Shown here piece after piece: positions 7,274-18,097 of a DNA stretch of 34,930 bases. Position 1 is the first letter of the stretch, and every line of letters starts with the position of its first letter. A model generated the notes under the pieces. The model was given only the letters and a program-made list of their open reading frames with translations. It did not search any database and had not been told where the DNA came from. The DNA is from Rhodospirillales bacterium. Lineage in GTDB: Bacteria; Pseudomonadota; Alphaproteobacteria; Rhodospirillales; JASLLZ01. The translations under genes were made by a program, and so were the position numbers. The stretch spans positions 1 through 34,930 of the forward strand of contig JASLZL010000079.1 of assembly GCA_030754885.1 (NCBI GenBank). Direction: 5' to 3'.

Positions 7274-8106
7274 AGGGACGCACCCCCATCGACAGTGACG
7301 CCGGTAAGCCGGCTAAGGTAAGCATCGACATCCAGGACTTCTTCCTCCGCGCGGCGGTTGAGAAGATTTTGGATACGCTCGCTCTTGTGATTTCGCAATT
7401 CATCGGTCGGGCCGATGAACAAGATCTTGCCCTGGTCCAGGACCGTGATGCGGTCGGCGATCTTAAAGGCGCTGTCCAGTTCGTGGGTGACGACCACGAT
7501 ACTCATGCCCATGGCGTCGCGCAGGCGCAACAACAAATCGTCGAGGGCCGACGCCACCGCCGGGTCAAGTCCGGCGCTGGGTTCGTCGCAAAACAAGATT
7601 TTGGGGTCCATGATGATAGCCCTGGCCACCGCCGCCCGCTTTATCATGCCGCCTGAAAGCTCCGACGGCATCAGGTCCTCGAACCCGGCCAGGTTCACCA
7701 CCTCAAGCTTAATCCGGGCCATGATCTGCATGGTCATGGGATCGAGGTCTGTGTGTTCCGAGAGCGGCAGCATGATGTTCTCGCCAACGGTCATGGAACT
7801 GAACAGCGCGCCGCCCTGGAAAGCGACCCCCAGTCTCTTGCGCAGATCCAGCATCTCCAGCGTGCCCAATGCGCCCACGTCTTGGCCGAGCAATCGAATG
7901 ATTCCCGACGTTGGATACTCCAAGGCCATGAGGTGGCGCAGCAGCGTGCTCTTGCCCGAACCGCTGCCCCCCATGATGACCATGATCTCACCCTCTTTGA
8001 CATCCATATCGACGCCTTTGAGGATCATGCGCGGGCCGTAGTGGGTGACCAGATCCTCGACCTCGATGACCGGGGCGGCGGTGGTATCTTTGGAGGGGGC
8101 AGCCAT
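7270..8106 (-). CDS. mlaF: MlaF-type ABC transporter ATPase
   Basis: A 278-residue ABC ATPase. Walker A is GGSGSGKS (residues 46-53), the signature is LSGGMIKRAAVARAI, Walker B is ILFCDEPSAGLDP, and the switch His is in VTHELDS. The LSGGM and SAGLDP forms are typical of the MlaF/Mkl group that energises MCE lipid transport. It is separated from mlaE by a single nucleotide and overlaps mlaD. The C-terminal tail (from about residue 245) is charged and helical; in E. coli MlaF, the C-terminus helps bind the STAS protein MlaB, and a STAS protein is encoded just upstream of mlaE here. It acts on the cytoplasmic face of the inner membrane. Confidence 0.93.
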   Translation of the reverse strand: MAAPSKDTTAAPVIEVEDLVTHYGPRMILKGVDMDVKEGEIMVIMGGSGSGKSTLLRHLMALEYPTSGIIRLLGQDVGALGTLEMLDLRKRLGVAFQGGALFSSMTVGENIMLPLSEHTDLDPMTMQIMARIKLEVVNLAGFEDLMPSELSGGMIKRAAVARAIIMDPKILFCDEPSAGLDPAVASALDDLLLRLRDAMGMSIVVVTHELDSAFKIADRITVLDQGKILFIGPTDELRNHKSERIQNLLNRRAEEEVLDVDAYLSRLTGVTVDGGASL

Positions 8107-8107
8107 G

Positions 8108-8923
8108 TCAGCGGGTCGCCACGAAAGCGAACAGCATATCGGTGACCACGATGGCCGAGATGGCCTGCACCACGGCGCGGGTCGTTACCCGGCCCACGCC
8201 CTCGGCGCCGCCGGTCACCGAGGCCCCGTTGACGACACCGATGACGGCGATCAGGACGCCGAAGATGACGCTTTTTCCAAGGCCGTGGGTGAGGTCGTCG
8301 AGGCTCAGGACTTCGATGGTCTGGTCGACGTAGGCGGCCATGCTGATGCCTAGGTCCGCGCCGACGTAAAGACCGGCCGAAAACAAGCCGACAAAATCGG
8401 ACAACAGCGTCAGGGACGGCACCATGACGACAAGAGAGAGGAATGCCGGAACCACCAAGTAGCGCGTCGGGTTGATGCCCATGACGTGCAGGGCGTCGAT
8501 TTCCTGGCTGATCTTCATCGTGCCCAACCGTGCGGCAAGCGCCGAGCCCGACCGGCCGGCGACGATGATGCCGGTGATCAGGGGCGCGAATTCACGCACG
8601 ACGGAAAAGGCAATGCCGACCACAACGCGCGATTCGGCGCCGAAGATCTTCAAGGTATGGATGCCCTGGATGGCCAGCATGACGCCGATGGTGCCCGCCA
8701 TCATGGCGACGATGGGAATGGCCTTGATACCGATCTCCATCATCTGCACAAAGACGGCGCCCAAGCGCACGGGCTGGCGCAGGCGGGGTCCGGCGACCAG
8801 CCAATACAGGCTTTCCACCACCAGAACGCCGCAGGTCCCCAGTTCCTCGATGCCGCTAACGGCGCCCCGGCCGATCCGTTCGGCGAAGCGCGAAAGGGGG
8901 TTTTGGGTTTGGCTCTCGGCCAT
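8108..8923 (-). CDS. mlaE: MlaE-type lipid transporter permease
   Basis: A 271-residue permease with about five or six membrane helices. Diagnostic family stretches are MMEIGIKAIPIVAMMAGTIG (an early elbow helix and TM1), FAPLITGIIVAGRSGSALAARLG and QEIDALHVMGINPTRYLVVP, all conserved in MlaE/TGD1 permeases. It forms the inner-membrane dimer that works with MlaF ATPase and the MlaD ring. The gene starts 6 nt after the STAS gene stop and ends 1 nt before mlaF. The length is slightly above E. coli MlaE because of a 40-residue cytoplasmic N-terminus. Confidence 0.93.
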   Translation of the reverse strand: MAESQTQNPLSRFAERIGRGAVSGIEELGTCGVLVVESLYWLVAGPRLRQPVRLGAVFVQMMEIGIKAIPIVAMMAGTIGVMLAIQGIHTLKIFGAESRVVVGIAFSVVREFAPLITGIIVAGRSGSALAARLGTMKISQEIDALHVMGINPTRYLVVPAFLSLVVMVPSLTLLSDFVGLFSAGLYVGADLGISMAAYVDQTIEVLSLDDLTHGLGKSVIFGVLIAVIGVVNGASVTGGAEGVGRVTTRAVVQAISAIVVTDMLFAFVATR

Positions 8924-8929
8924 CGTGGT

Positions 8930-9262
8930 TCAGCCGGCCTCGGCCAGGCCGTCGTCGACGCTGGCGAAGATGGTAAAGACCTTGTCGAGCCGGGCCAGCT
9001 GCAAGACCTTGAGCGTGGCGTCGCTGACCGCCACCAGAGCGAAGGTCGTGCCGCCCTTGCGCGCGCTTTGAAAGGATTCGACAAGTGCCGCGACGCCCGA
9101 ACTGTCGATGTAAGTGACCTGGGACAGGTCAACCAGTACGGCCCTTTTGCGCCCCACGCATTCGAGAAGAACCTCGCGCGCCCGGCGCGAACTTTCCAGA
9201 TCGACATCGCCTTCGAAGGCGACGACGACGGCGGATGCTTCTTCGCGGATATTATGTTCCAT
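8930..9262 (-). CDS. STAS-domain anti-anti-sigma factor/MlaB-like protein
   Basis: A 110-residue single STAS domain. Strand GDVDLESSRRARE opens the fold, and YIDSSGVAALVE (Asp53-Ser54-Ser55-Gly56) is the phosphorylation loop of SpoIIAA/RsbV proteins; the Ser is intact. It sits between an RsbW-like ATPase gene (9 nt gap) and mlaE (6 nt gap). By the upstream neighbours, it should be the target of the ATPase and the SpoIIE phosphatase. By the downstream neighbours, it occupies the place of MlaB, the STAS subunit that binds MlaF. It could serve either role or both; the sequence alone does not decide. Confidence 0.9.
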   Translation of the reverse strand: MEHNIREEASAVVVAFEGDVDLESSRRAREVLLECVGRKRAVLVDLSQVTYIDSSGVAALVESFQSARKGGTTFALVAVSDATLKVLQLARLDKVFTIFASVDDGLAEAG

Positions 9263-9271
9263 CGTTCTTCC

Positions 9272-9715
9272 TCACGAGATGCGTTTCACCATCCGCAAAA
9301 GATTGCCCCGTCCCTGGGGCGGCGCCAGGTACTCAACGCTGTCCATGACCTCACGCATGAAATGGGTTCCCAGACCGCCGGGTCTGAGGTCGTCAAGCTC
9401 GCGAGGCTTGATCGTCGCAGGATCGACCTTCTCGGCGAAGTCGCGCAAATCGACGATCATGGTATCGTCGTGACAGCGAATTTCCACAACGACGTCGCCA
9501 TCCGTCTTTTCCCCATAAGCATGGCGGATGATGTTCTGACAGGCTTCGTCGACCGCGATCACCACCTCGCGCACCGCCTCGTCGCCACAGCCGCAGCGCC
9601 CGGCCGCCTCGCCGACGGCGCCGCGCACTTCCTTGAGGCGTTCGGCGCGGGCCGGGACGCGAAGCCGCAGGAGCACCTGGTCATCCGCCACAACGGTCAT
9701 TTGTGTCTCCGCCAT
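9272..9715 (-). CDS. RsbW/SpoIIAB-like ATP-binding anti-sigma/switch kinase
   Basis: A 147-residue GHKL (HATPase_c) protein of the anti-sigma-factor type. The N-box is VVIAVDEACQNIIRHAYG (Glu57, Asn61), the G1 region reads LRDFAEKVDP (Asp92), and the G2 box is RPGGLGTHFMREVMD. In many relatives the residue after DF is Gly; here it is Ala. Members phosphorylate a STAS partner on Ser and release it from, or bind it to, a target. ATG 9715 abuts the stop of the SpoIIE phosphatase gene with no gap. No sigma factor gene occurs nearby, so the target is not evident from context. Confidence 0.9.
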   Translation of the reverse strand: MAETQMTVVADDQVLLRLRVPARAERLKEVRGAVGEAAGRCGCGDEAVREVVIAVDEACQNIIRHAYGEKTDGDVVVEIRCHDDTMIVDLRDFAEKVDPATIKPRELDDLRPGGLGTHFMREVMDSVEYLAPPQGRGNLLRMVKRIS

Positions 9716-11005
9716 CTACCGGACATCCTCGACGCCGAGGATCGTCAAATCATCACGCAGCGCATCTTCACCCCTTTTTACGCGCCCAACCACCGCCTCG
9801 AGACGGTCCGACAACGTCAGCGCGCCGTTCTGGGCAAGCGTCGCCTTGAGGCCCTCGACCTCGAACGTGGAGCCGTCTTCAAGATACCCCTCGGTCACGC
9901 CGTCAGTGAAGATATAGAGCGTGCCCCCGTCAAGGTCGAATTCGGTTTCCGGATAGACATCGTCGGCGACCAGCCCCGTCGAAATGCCAAGCGGCGGCGC
10001 CTCGGCCTCCAGGGCCTTGAATGCACCGTCACGGGTGTGATGGAGCGGCGGCTCGTGGCCGGCGTTGGCCAGGCGCATGCGCCCGGTCGCGGGATCGAAG
10101 ATTCCAGCCGCCATGGTGACGAACATGCCGCGGGTCACGGTCTCGCAAATCTCGGCGTTGATCAGGCCCAACAGGCGCCCCGGATCATGCAAGGTCTTAC
10201 CCAGGCAGCGAAACAGACTGGCCGTCTTGGCCATCAGAAGGGCCGCGTTCATTCCCTTTCCCGAAACGTCACCCAAATTGAAACAGACGCGCCCGTCGGC
10301 CAGGGTGAAGAAGTCATAGAAATCGCCCGAAACCGTACGTGCCGGATGGTTGATGCCTTGTATTGGAAAGGGTGCCGGCTGGGCCGGCGGCAACAGGCTG
10401 CGCTGAATCTCGGCCGCCAATTCCAGTTCGCGCTTGATCCTTTCTTGTTCGACCAAAGCCGCCGCCATGCGGGCATTGAGGACAGCCAGGGCGGCGGACG
10501 TACTCAGCGATTGCAAAACATTCAGATCGGCGGCGTCGAAAAGACCGTCGCCGCCGCGTTTGTTGATGATCTCAATGGCGCCAATGCGTTCGTCCTTGAC
10601 GCTCATCGGGGCACATAGGATGGACCGCGTGGTCACCCCGGTCTCGGCATCGACGCCGCTGAAAAAATCGGAATCCTTGGCCACGTCGCGCACCATCTCA
10701 CCCACATTGCCTTGCACGCAACGCCCGACGATGCCGGTGCCGCTGTTCAAGGTCAGGCCGGTGATCTCCGAAATCCCGGATGAGGCCTCGCAGCGCAAGG
10801 TCTCGCCCGTCTCGTCAAGCAAGAACAGCGCGCCGCCTTCGCCGTCCAGGTGTGCGGTGATGCGCTCCAACGCCCGCGCCAGGGTTGCATCGATGTCGAG
10901 CGAGGCGGCGAAATCGCGCCCCATGTCGGCGAGCAGTTCCAGATGGGCCGCGATGCTCTCGCCGCCGTCCGCCGCAAGGCTTGGTGTGGTCGTTTCCCCA
11001 GTCAT
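9716..11005 (-). CDS. GAF-SpoIIE (PP2C-type) serine phosphatase, RsbU-like
   Basis: A 429-residue regulator. Residues about 35-182 form a GAF domain (GEGGALFLLDE, GTGIVGRC, RSILCAPMSVKDERIGAIEI), followed by a signalling helix (188-206, ELAAEIQRSLLPP) and a SpoIIE PP2C domain (about 215-428). Metal-binding Asp residues are in SGDFYDFF (Asp228), GDVSGKGMNAALLMA (Asp246), FTDGVTE and the final RDDLTIL (Asp418/419). RsbU/SpoIIE phosphatases remove phosphate from the STAS protein, reversing the kinase. The GAF domain gives a ligand or redox input; it has Cys72, Cys96 and Cys131. The order phosphatase-kinase-STAS in one operon is a textbook partner switch. Confidence 0.93.
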   Translation of the reverse strand: MTGETTTPSLAADGGESIAAHLELLADMGRDFAASLDIDATLARALERITAHLDGEGGALFLLDETGETLRCEASSGISEITGLTLNSGTGIVGRCVQGNVGEMVRDVAKDSDFFSGVDAETGVTTRSILCAPMSVKDERIGAIEIINKRGGDGLFDAADLNVLQSLSTSAALAVLNARMAAALVEQERIKRELELAAEIQRSLLPPAQPAPFPIQGINHPARTVSGDFYDFFTLADGRVCFNLGDVSGKGMNAALLMAKTASLFRCLGKTLHDPGRLLGLINAEICETVTRGMFVTMAAGIFDPATGRMRLANAGHEPPLHHTRDGAFKALEAEAPPLGISTGLVADDVYPETEFDLDGGTLYIFTDGVTEGYLEDGSTFEVEGLKATLAQNGALTLSDRLEAVVGRVKRGEDALRDDLTILGVEDVR

Positions 11006-11063
11006 GGCGCCACTATGCCCGCAAACCGGGGGCCGGGAAAGGAAGATGGGGCAAGAACGTCTT

Positions 11064-12281
11064 CTAAACTTTTCCGAGAAGGTCGGGCAGGGTGAAGACC
11101 TCTTGGGGTTCTGACACGCCGCGCAATGCGTGACGGCCGACGGAGGCCAGCTCGCCGGGAAAGAATTGGGCGAACTGGCCTGAAATCAGGACTGGGAATT
11201 CCAGGGTCTTGCACAGGCCCTCAAGGCGCGCGGCCTCGTTGGCGGCGGCGCCGACGACGGTGAACTCCAGACGCCCGGGAACACCGATGTTGCCGTACAA
11301 AACGTCGCCGATGTGCAATCCGATGCCGAAATCAATCGGTGGCGCACCGCGTTCGCCACGCCCTTGGTTTAATTCGCCGATCCGCCCCATGGCGTCGCGC
11401 GCCGCCATCAGGGCCAGCCGGCAGGCATCGTAGCGCGTACACACCTCTCGCCCCGCTTCGTTGTCTTCCTCGACGATGGGGAAGATCGCTAGCGCCGCGT
11501 CGCCGATAAAGCGCAACACTTCGCCGCCATGATCAAGAACGGCGCCGGCCATGCAATCGAAAAACTCGTTCAACAAACCAAGGAAGTCTTCGCGCGCCAT
11601 TTCTTCGGCCAGCCCCGTCGAGCCGCGCAGGTCGCAAAACCAAATGACGGCGTTGATATCCTCGCCGTCGCCGCGCTTGATCAGCCCGTTGAGGACCCTC
11701 TCGCCCGTGACTTTGCCGAGATAAGTGTCAAGCAGCGTGCGCGCCGTGTAGTGCATGGCGTGGACCTCCAACAGGCGCGCCAGCACCGGCAACATGTCAT
11801 AGACCTGCTGCGATTCTTCGGTGGTGAAGCCGCCGGCCCGGTCGGTGGCAAGGGTGATGGCATTGATCTTGCCATCCAGGAAAACAAGCGGCATGGCCAC
11901 GTAATCGGTGGCGCCTTCTGCGTGCAGCTCCTGAAGGATGGGAAATTCAAGCTCGGCGCCCGCGACGTCGAGGCGCCGGCGTATCCCGCCCGCGCCTTCG
12001 AACATCGCGGCATAGGGGCTTTTAAGGTACTAGTCGGTCTGCAAGATGCTGTGCGGAGGCCGGAAGACCTCGACCTCGCCCGTGTCTCTCTGCCAGGTGA
12101 AGCTGTGGCCGATCGCCTGGGGATGCAAGGTGCGGATGGTGACGCGCAATCGAAGGACCGCCACGCCTTGGGTGACCATGGTTTGCACCAGGCCCTTGAT
12201 AAGCGACGGCGGGTTGGTCATATGCCAGCCTTCGCTTAGCAACCAATCGACATAGGGATTGGCACATCGTACGCCCGCCAC
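11064..12281 (-). pseudogene. Class III adenylate/guanylate cyclase interrupted by an in-frame amber codon
   Basis: The frame starts at GTG 12281, runs 83 codons, meets TAG at 12032-12030, then continues in the same frame to the stop at 11064. Reading through, the protein has an N-terminal domain (VDWLLSEG, the TLHP motif, FTWQRDTG), then the conserved stretch QTD-stop-YLKSPYAAMFEGAGGIRRRL, a sensory region (HAEGATDYVAMPLVF) and a cyclase catalytic domain with both metal Asp residues (WFCDLRGST and FIGDAALAIFP) and the VVGAAANEAARLE motif. The similarity runs across the stop without a shift, so one substitution explains it. The 3' part from ATG 12005 (313 residues) keeps the whole catalytic domain and could be made alone. 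It heads the partner-switch/Mla operon, 58 nt before the phosphatase. Confidence 0.8.
12030..12032 (-). other. In-frame TAG inside the cyclase gene
   Basis: This amber codon is codon 84 of the frame from GTG 12281. The flanking codons on both sides stay in one frame and encode conserved family sequence. A one-base change from CAG, GAG, TCG, TTG, AAG, TGG or TAC/TAT would create it. Sequencing error is also possible. Confidence 0.85.
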
Positions 12282-12341
12282 CCCGACGGACGGCGCTCCT
12301 TATGAATCTGACATGTGCGCACTTTCTATCGCCATCACTCA

Positions 12342-12369
12342 AATATGGGGCGAACGTGGCGATCGTCAA
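12342..12369 (-). promoter_or_regulatory. Candidate promoter of the cyclase/partner-switch/Mla operon
   Basis: On the minus strand, TTGACG (12369-12364) and CATATT (12347-12342) are 16 nt apart. The start would be near 12335, leaving a leader of about 54 nt that contains AAGGAG (12301-12296) before GTG 12281. The ribosome-site spacing of 14 nt is long. Confidence 0.4.
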
Positions 12370-12471
12370 ACGCCGCCCGCTCCCGATTCATCGATTACGT
12401 TGCCCGAGGCACCAAGAGCGGGCACTATTAGCCGCTTCGGATATTCACTTTCCTTTCTGGGGAGACGCACC

Positions 12472-13425
12472 ATGAGTATGCCTTCGCCAACAGACATCCG
12501 CCGGATTGCCGTGATCGGCGCCGGCGTTATCGGATCCGGTTGGGTCACGCATTTTCTGGCGCGGGGGTTCGAGGTCACAGTGGCCGATCCGGTACCGGGC
12601 GCCAAGGACCGCCTGGCCGCCTTCATTGGGCAGGCATGGCCGGCGGTGCGCGAACTGGGTTTGGCGCCCAACGCCGACCCGGACGCCTGGACCTTTCTGC
12701 CCGATACTGAACAGGCCATCGAAGGTGCGGAGTTCGTACAAGAAAACGGTCCCGACAACGAGGACGTGAAACGCGAGATTTATGCCCAAATCGATGCCGT
12801 GGCGCCGCCCGATGTGGCCATCGCGTCAAGTTCTTCGGCGCTTCTGATGACACCAATTCAAAAGGGCCTGCGTCATCCCAAACGGTGTTTCCTGGGCCAT
12901 CCCTTCAACCCGCCCCACATGATCCCCCTGGTCGAGGTCTCAGGCGGCGAGGAAACCGACCCCGCCGTCCTCGACTGGGCGGTGAACTTCTACGACGCCA
13001 TCGGCAAGAAATCAGCCCGCCTCAATCGTGAGATCTCGGGTCACATCGCGGGACGCCTGGGGGCGGCGGTGTGGCGCGAAGCGGTCAGCCTGGTCGATCA
13101 GGGTATCGCCGACGCCGCCGCCGTGGACGCCGCCATGTCCCATGGGCCGGGCCTGCGCTACGCCCTGGCCGGACCGACCATGATCTTTCACATGGGCGGC
13201 GGACCGGAAGGGCTGAGGCATTATCTGGAACATCTGGGCGCCAGCCAGGAACGGCGCTGGGCCAGCATGGTGGTACCCAAGCTGACGCCGGAGCTGTGCG
13301 AAAAGCTGGTCGCCGGCGCCGAGGCCCAGGCCGCCGGACGCTCGGTGGCCGAATTAGAGAACGAGCGCGATGCGTGCCTGGCCGCCGTACTTAAGGCCAT
13401 TGCCCTGGTGCGTGGAGGCGCATAA
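12472..13425 (+). CDS. 3-hydroxyacyl-CoA dehydrogenase family protein (carnitine 3-dehydrogenase/lambda-crystallin-like)
   Basis: A 317-residue NAD-dependent dehydrogenase. The Rossmann motif is IAVIGAGVIGSGW (Gly16, Gly18, Gly21), the catalytic His143-Glu155 pair is in LGHPFNPPHMIPLVEVSGG, and residues 118-124 (SSSSALL) are the usual Ser-rich loop. The C-terminal domain has SHGPGLRYALAGP and HMGGGPEGLRHYLEHLG, which resemble L-carnitine dehydrogenase and lambda-crystallin/L-gulonate 3-dehydrogenase more than fatty-acid beta-oxidation enzymes. A small 3-hydroxy acid is therefore the likelier substrate; exact specificity is unknown. ATG 12472 follows GGGGAGA; an in-frame ATG at 12478 is an alternative. 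There is no operon partner on this strand. Confidence 0.85.
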   Translation: MSMPSPTDIRRIAVIGAGVIGSGWVTHFLARGFEVTVADPVPGAKDRLAAFIGQAWPAVRELGLAPNADPDAWTFLPDTEQAIEGAEFVQENGPDNEDVKREIYAQIDAVAPPDVAIASSSSALLMTPIQKGLRHPKRCFLGHPFNPPHMIPLVEVSGGEETDPAVLDWAVNFYDAIGKKSARLNREISGHIAGRLGAAVWREAVSLVDQGIADAAAVDAAMSHGPGLRYALAGPTMIFHMGGGPEGLRHYLEHLGASQERRWASMVVPKLTPELCEKLVAGAEAQAAGRSVAELENERDACLAAVLKAIALVRGGA

Positions 13426-13528
13426 ATAGCAGACCTTAAAAAACTGTAACCGTTCCGCCGGCGATGGTTATTGGATACTATCGGAGCGTATTTTAACGTT
13501 ATCCTGGAAATGTCAGACTATTTTTGTC

Positions 13529-14011
13529 ATGCAAAGTGAAGTTGATTCTCCGCTCTTCGCGTTGGCGGGTTCCCTGGCCTATGAAATTCAGGCCGACCAC
13601 GAGACGTCGCCCCAGGAAAAGGCCAAGCTGATCACCCTGTTCGGCAAGCTCGTGGAATCGAACGTGATGAGTGCCGCCGAACTGAATACCATGGTTCAAA
13701 GGTCGTTCACCTACGCCTCCACGATCGATATTGACACGTTCATCGAAACGGCCTCGCCGATACTAACAGACGCTCAGAAGCTGGCGATCATCATCAACCT
13801 CTATGACGTCATGCAGATCGACGGCCACATCAATTCGGGCGAGCGCGCCACCGTCAAGAAATTTCAGATTGCCTTCAACATCGATGAAGTCAGCACGCGC
13901 GGCATAAACAGATTTCTAATGCTGAAGAACGACACAACGCTTTTCCTCAATAAGGCACATCCCCTTAACAACACCTACTTCGGTATTGAGGATCTGTTCC
14001 GCGACAGCTGA
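13529..14011 (+). CDS. Uncharacterised TerB-like helical protein
   Basis: A 160-residue soluble, all-helical protein. The middle part (about 75-130, with LTDAQKLAIIINLYDVMQID and HINSGERATVKKFQIAF) resembles the TerB/DjlA-like fold, in which a helix pair carries an acidic D-G-x-I-xx-xE motif. I recognise this only by pattern. No signal peptide or membrane helix is visible. No clear ribosome site precedes ATG 13529. The gene and its 100-nt upstream gap look AT-richer than the neighbours, which might mean a different origin. A weak promoter-like TTCCGC/TACTAT pair (17 nt spacing) lies upstream. Function unknown. Confidence 0.7.
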   Translation: MQSEVDSPLFALAGSLAYEIQADHETSPQEKAKLITLFGKLVESNVMSAAELNTMVQRSFTYASTIDIDTFIETASPILTDAQKLAIIINLYDVMQIDGHINSGERATVKKFQIAFNIDEVSTRGINRFLMLKNDTTLFLNKAHPLNNTYFGIEDLFRDS

Positions 14012-14040
14012 CGTCTATTTGTCCCTTCGTCGCCGACGGG

Positions 14041-14848
14041 CTAGCCGACCTGGGCGCTGGGCGTTGCCCACCAGTAGACCCAGATGAAGAGGAACAACCA
14101 CACCACGTCGACGAAGTGCCAATACCAGGCCGCGGCCTCGAATCCGACGTGGTGGTCGGGCTTGAACTGGCCGGCCTGGGCGCGGAAAAAACAGACAATC
14201 AAAAAGCAGGTGCCGACGAAGACGTGAAATCCGTGAAACCCGGTCGCCATGTAAAAGGTCGACGGATAGATGCCGTCGGTGAAGCCGAAGGTGGCGTGTC
14301 CGTACTCATAGACCTGGAAGCCCAGGAAGGTAATTCCCAAGATCACGGTCAGGGCGATACCGACCAATATCATGGGCCGATTGCCGACGCACACGGCCTT
14401 GTGAGCATAGGTCACGGTGGCGCCCGACGACAGCAAGATCAGCGTGTTGAGAAACGGGATCGACCACGGGTCCAAAGGCTCTATCCCGGCCGGCGGCCAC
14501 GTTTCCGGGGCAACCAGATTCAGCGCTGGCACGCTGGAATGGAAGAAGGCCCAGAAAAAGGCGACGAAGAACATCACTTCGGACACGATAAACAGAACCA
14601 TACCAACGCGCAGGCCACGTTGCACAGGCGGCGTATGATCGACGCCGCTTTCGCCCTCGGTCACCACGTCGTTCCACCATCCCCAGAAGGTGAACAGCAA
14701 CAACATCACGCCGACCAGGAATCCCCATATGATTCCTTCGTGCATGTACCAGACGCCGCCCAGCGCCATGCACATCGCCGCCAACGTGCCGACGATGGGC
14801 CACGGTGAGGGTTCAACCAGGTGCCAGGGGTGGCGTTTTGTCGTGTCA

Positions 14849-14856
<8 letters not shown>
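14041..14856 (-). CDS. ctaE: Cytochrome c oxidase subunit III
   Basis: A 271-residue integral membrane protein with seven predicted helices. The sequence starts with the usual HPWHLVEPSPWP motif and contains MHEGIIWGF, RVGMVLFIVSEVMFFVAFFW (the conserved Glu in SEVMFF), the helix around VTYAHKA, TGFHGFHVFVGT and AAWYWHFVDVVWLFLFIWVYWW, the family C-terminus. Subunit III stabilises the catalytic core and helps proton uptake by the D-channel. I chose ATG 14856 because HPWHLVEP sits nine residues in, as in homologues; the open frame extends further only as a shadow of ctaG. It overlaps the end of ctaG by 8 nt and is the last gene of the oxidase operon. Confidence 0.96.
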
Positions 14857-17929
<3,073 letters not shown>

Positions 17930-17947
17930 CCAACTGAATTTTTTTAA

Positions 17948-17976
17948 ACCTTATCGATTAGGACGAGCACTCTCAA
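17948..17976 (-). promoter_or_regulatory. Weak candidate promoter for the ctaC operon
   Basis: On the minus strand, TTGAGA (17976-17971) and TAAGGT (17953-17948) are spaced by 17 nt. The -10 box is poor and the leader would be only about 12 nt, so the real promoter may be elsewhere in 17930-18097. Confidence 0.2.
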
Positions 17977-18097
17977 CCCCGTCCCCGACAAATTGGAACG
18001 GATAGAGCAACTTGCCAATCCCTTTTCTGTCCCCCCCATCAATCTATTCCTCCTGCCCCTTGATTTAAGGCAGCCCAGTGGTGATGATGCCGAGACG

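Noticed and set aside
8486-10618. A 710-codon open frame on the plus strand
   Set aside because: It is antisense to mlaE, the STAS gene, the ATPase and the phosphatase, is rich in His, Asp, Gly and Arg as expected from the reverse of GC-rich genes, and matches no family.
12030-12032. Programmed stop read-through or recoded amber
   Set aside because: There is no sign of a special downstream element, and the neighbouring genes I checked end in TGA, TAA or TAG normally. A point mutation or read error is simpler.
11529-12239. A 236-codon plus-strand frame opposite the cyclase
   Set aside because: It mirrors the cyclase gene in reverse and has no recognisable domain.
12391-12412. GCCCG/CGGGC inverted repeat before the dehydrogenase gene
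   Set aside because: The stem is five bases around a 12-nt loop, not remarkable at this GC content, and there is no T-run for a terminator.
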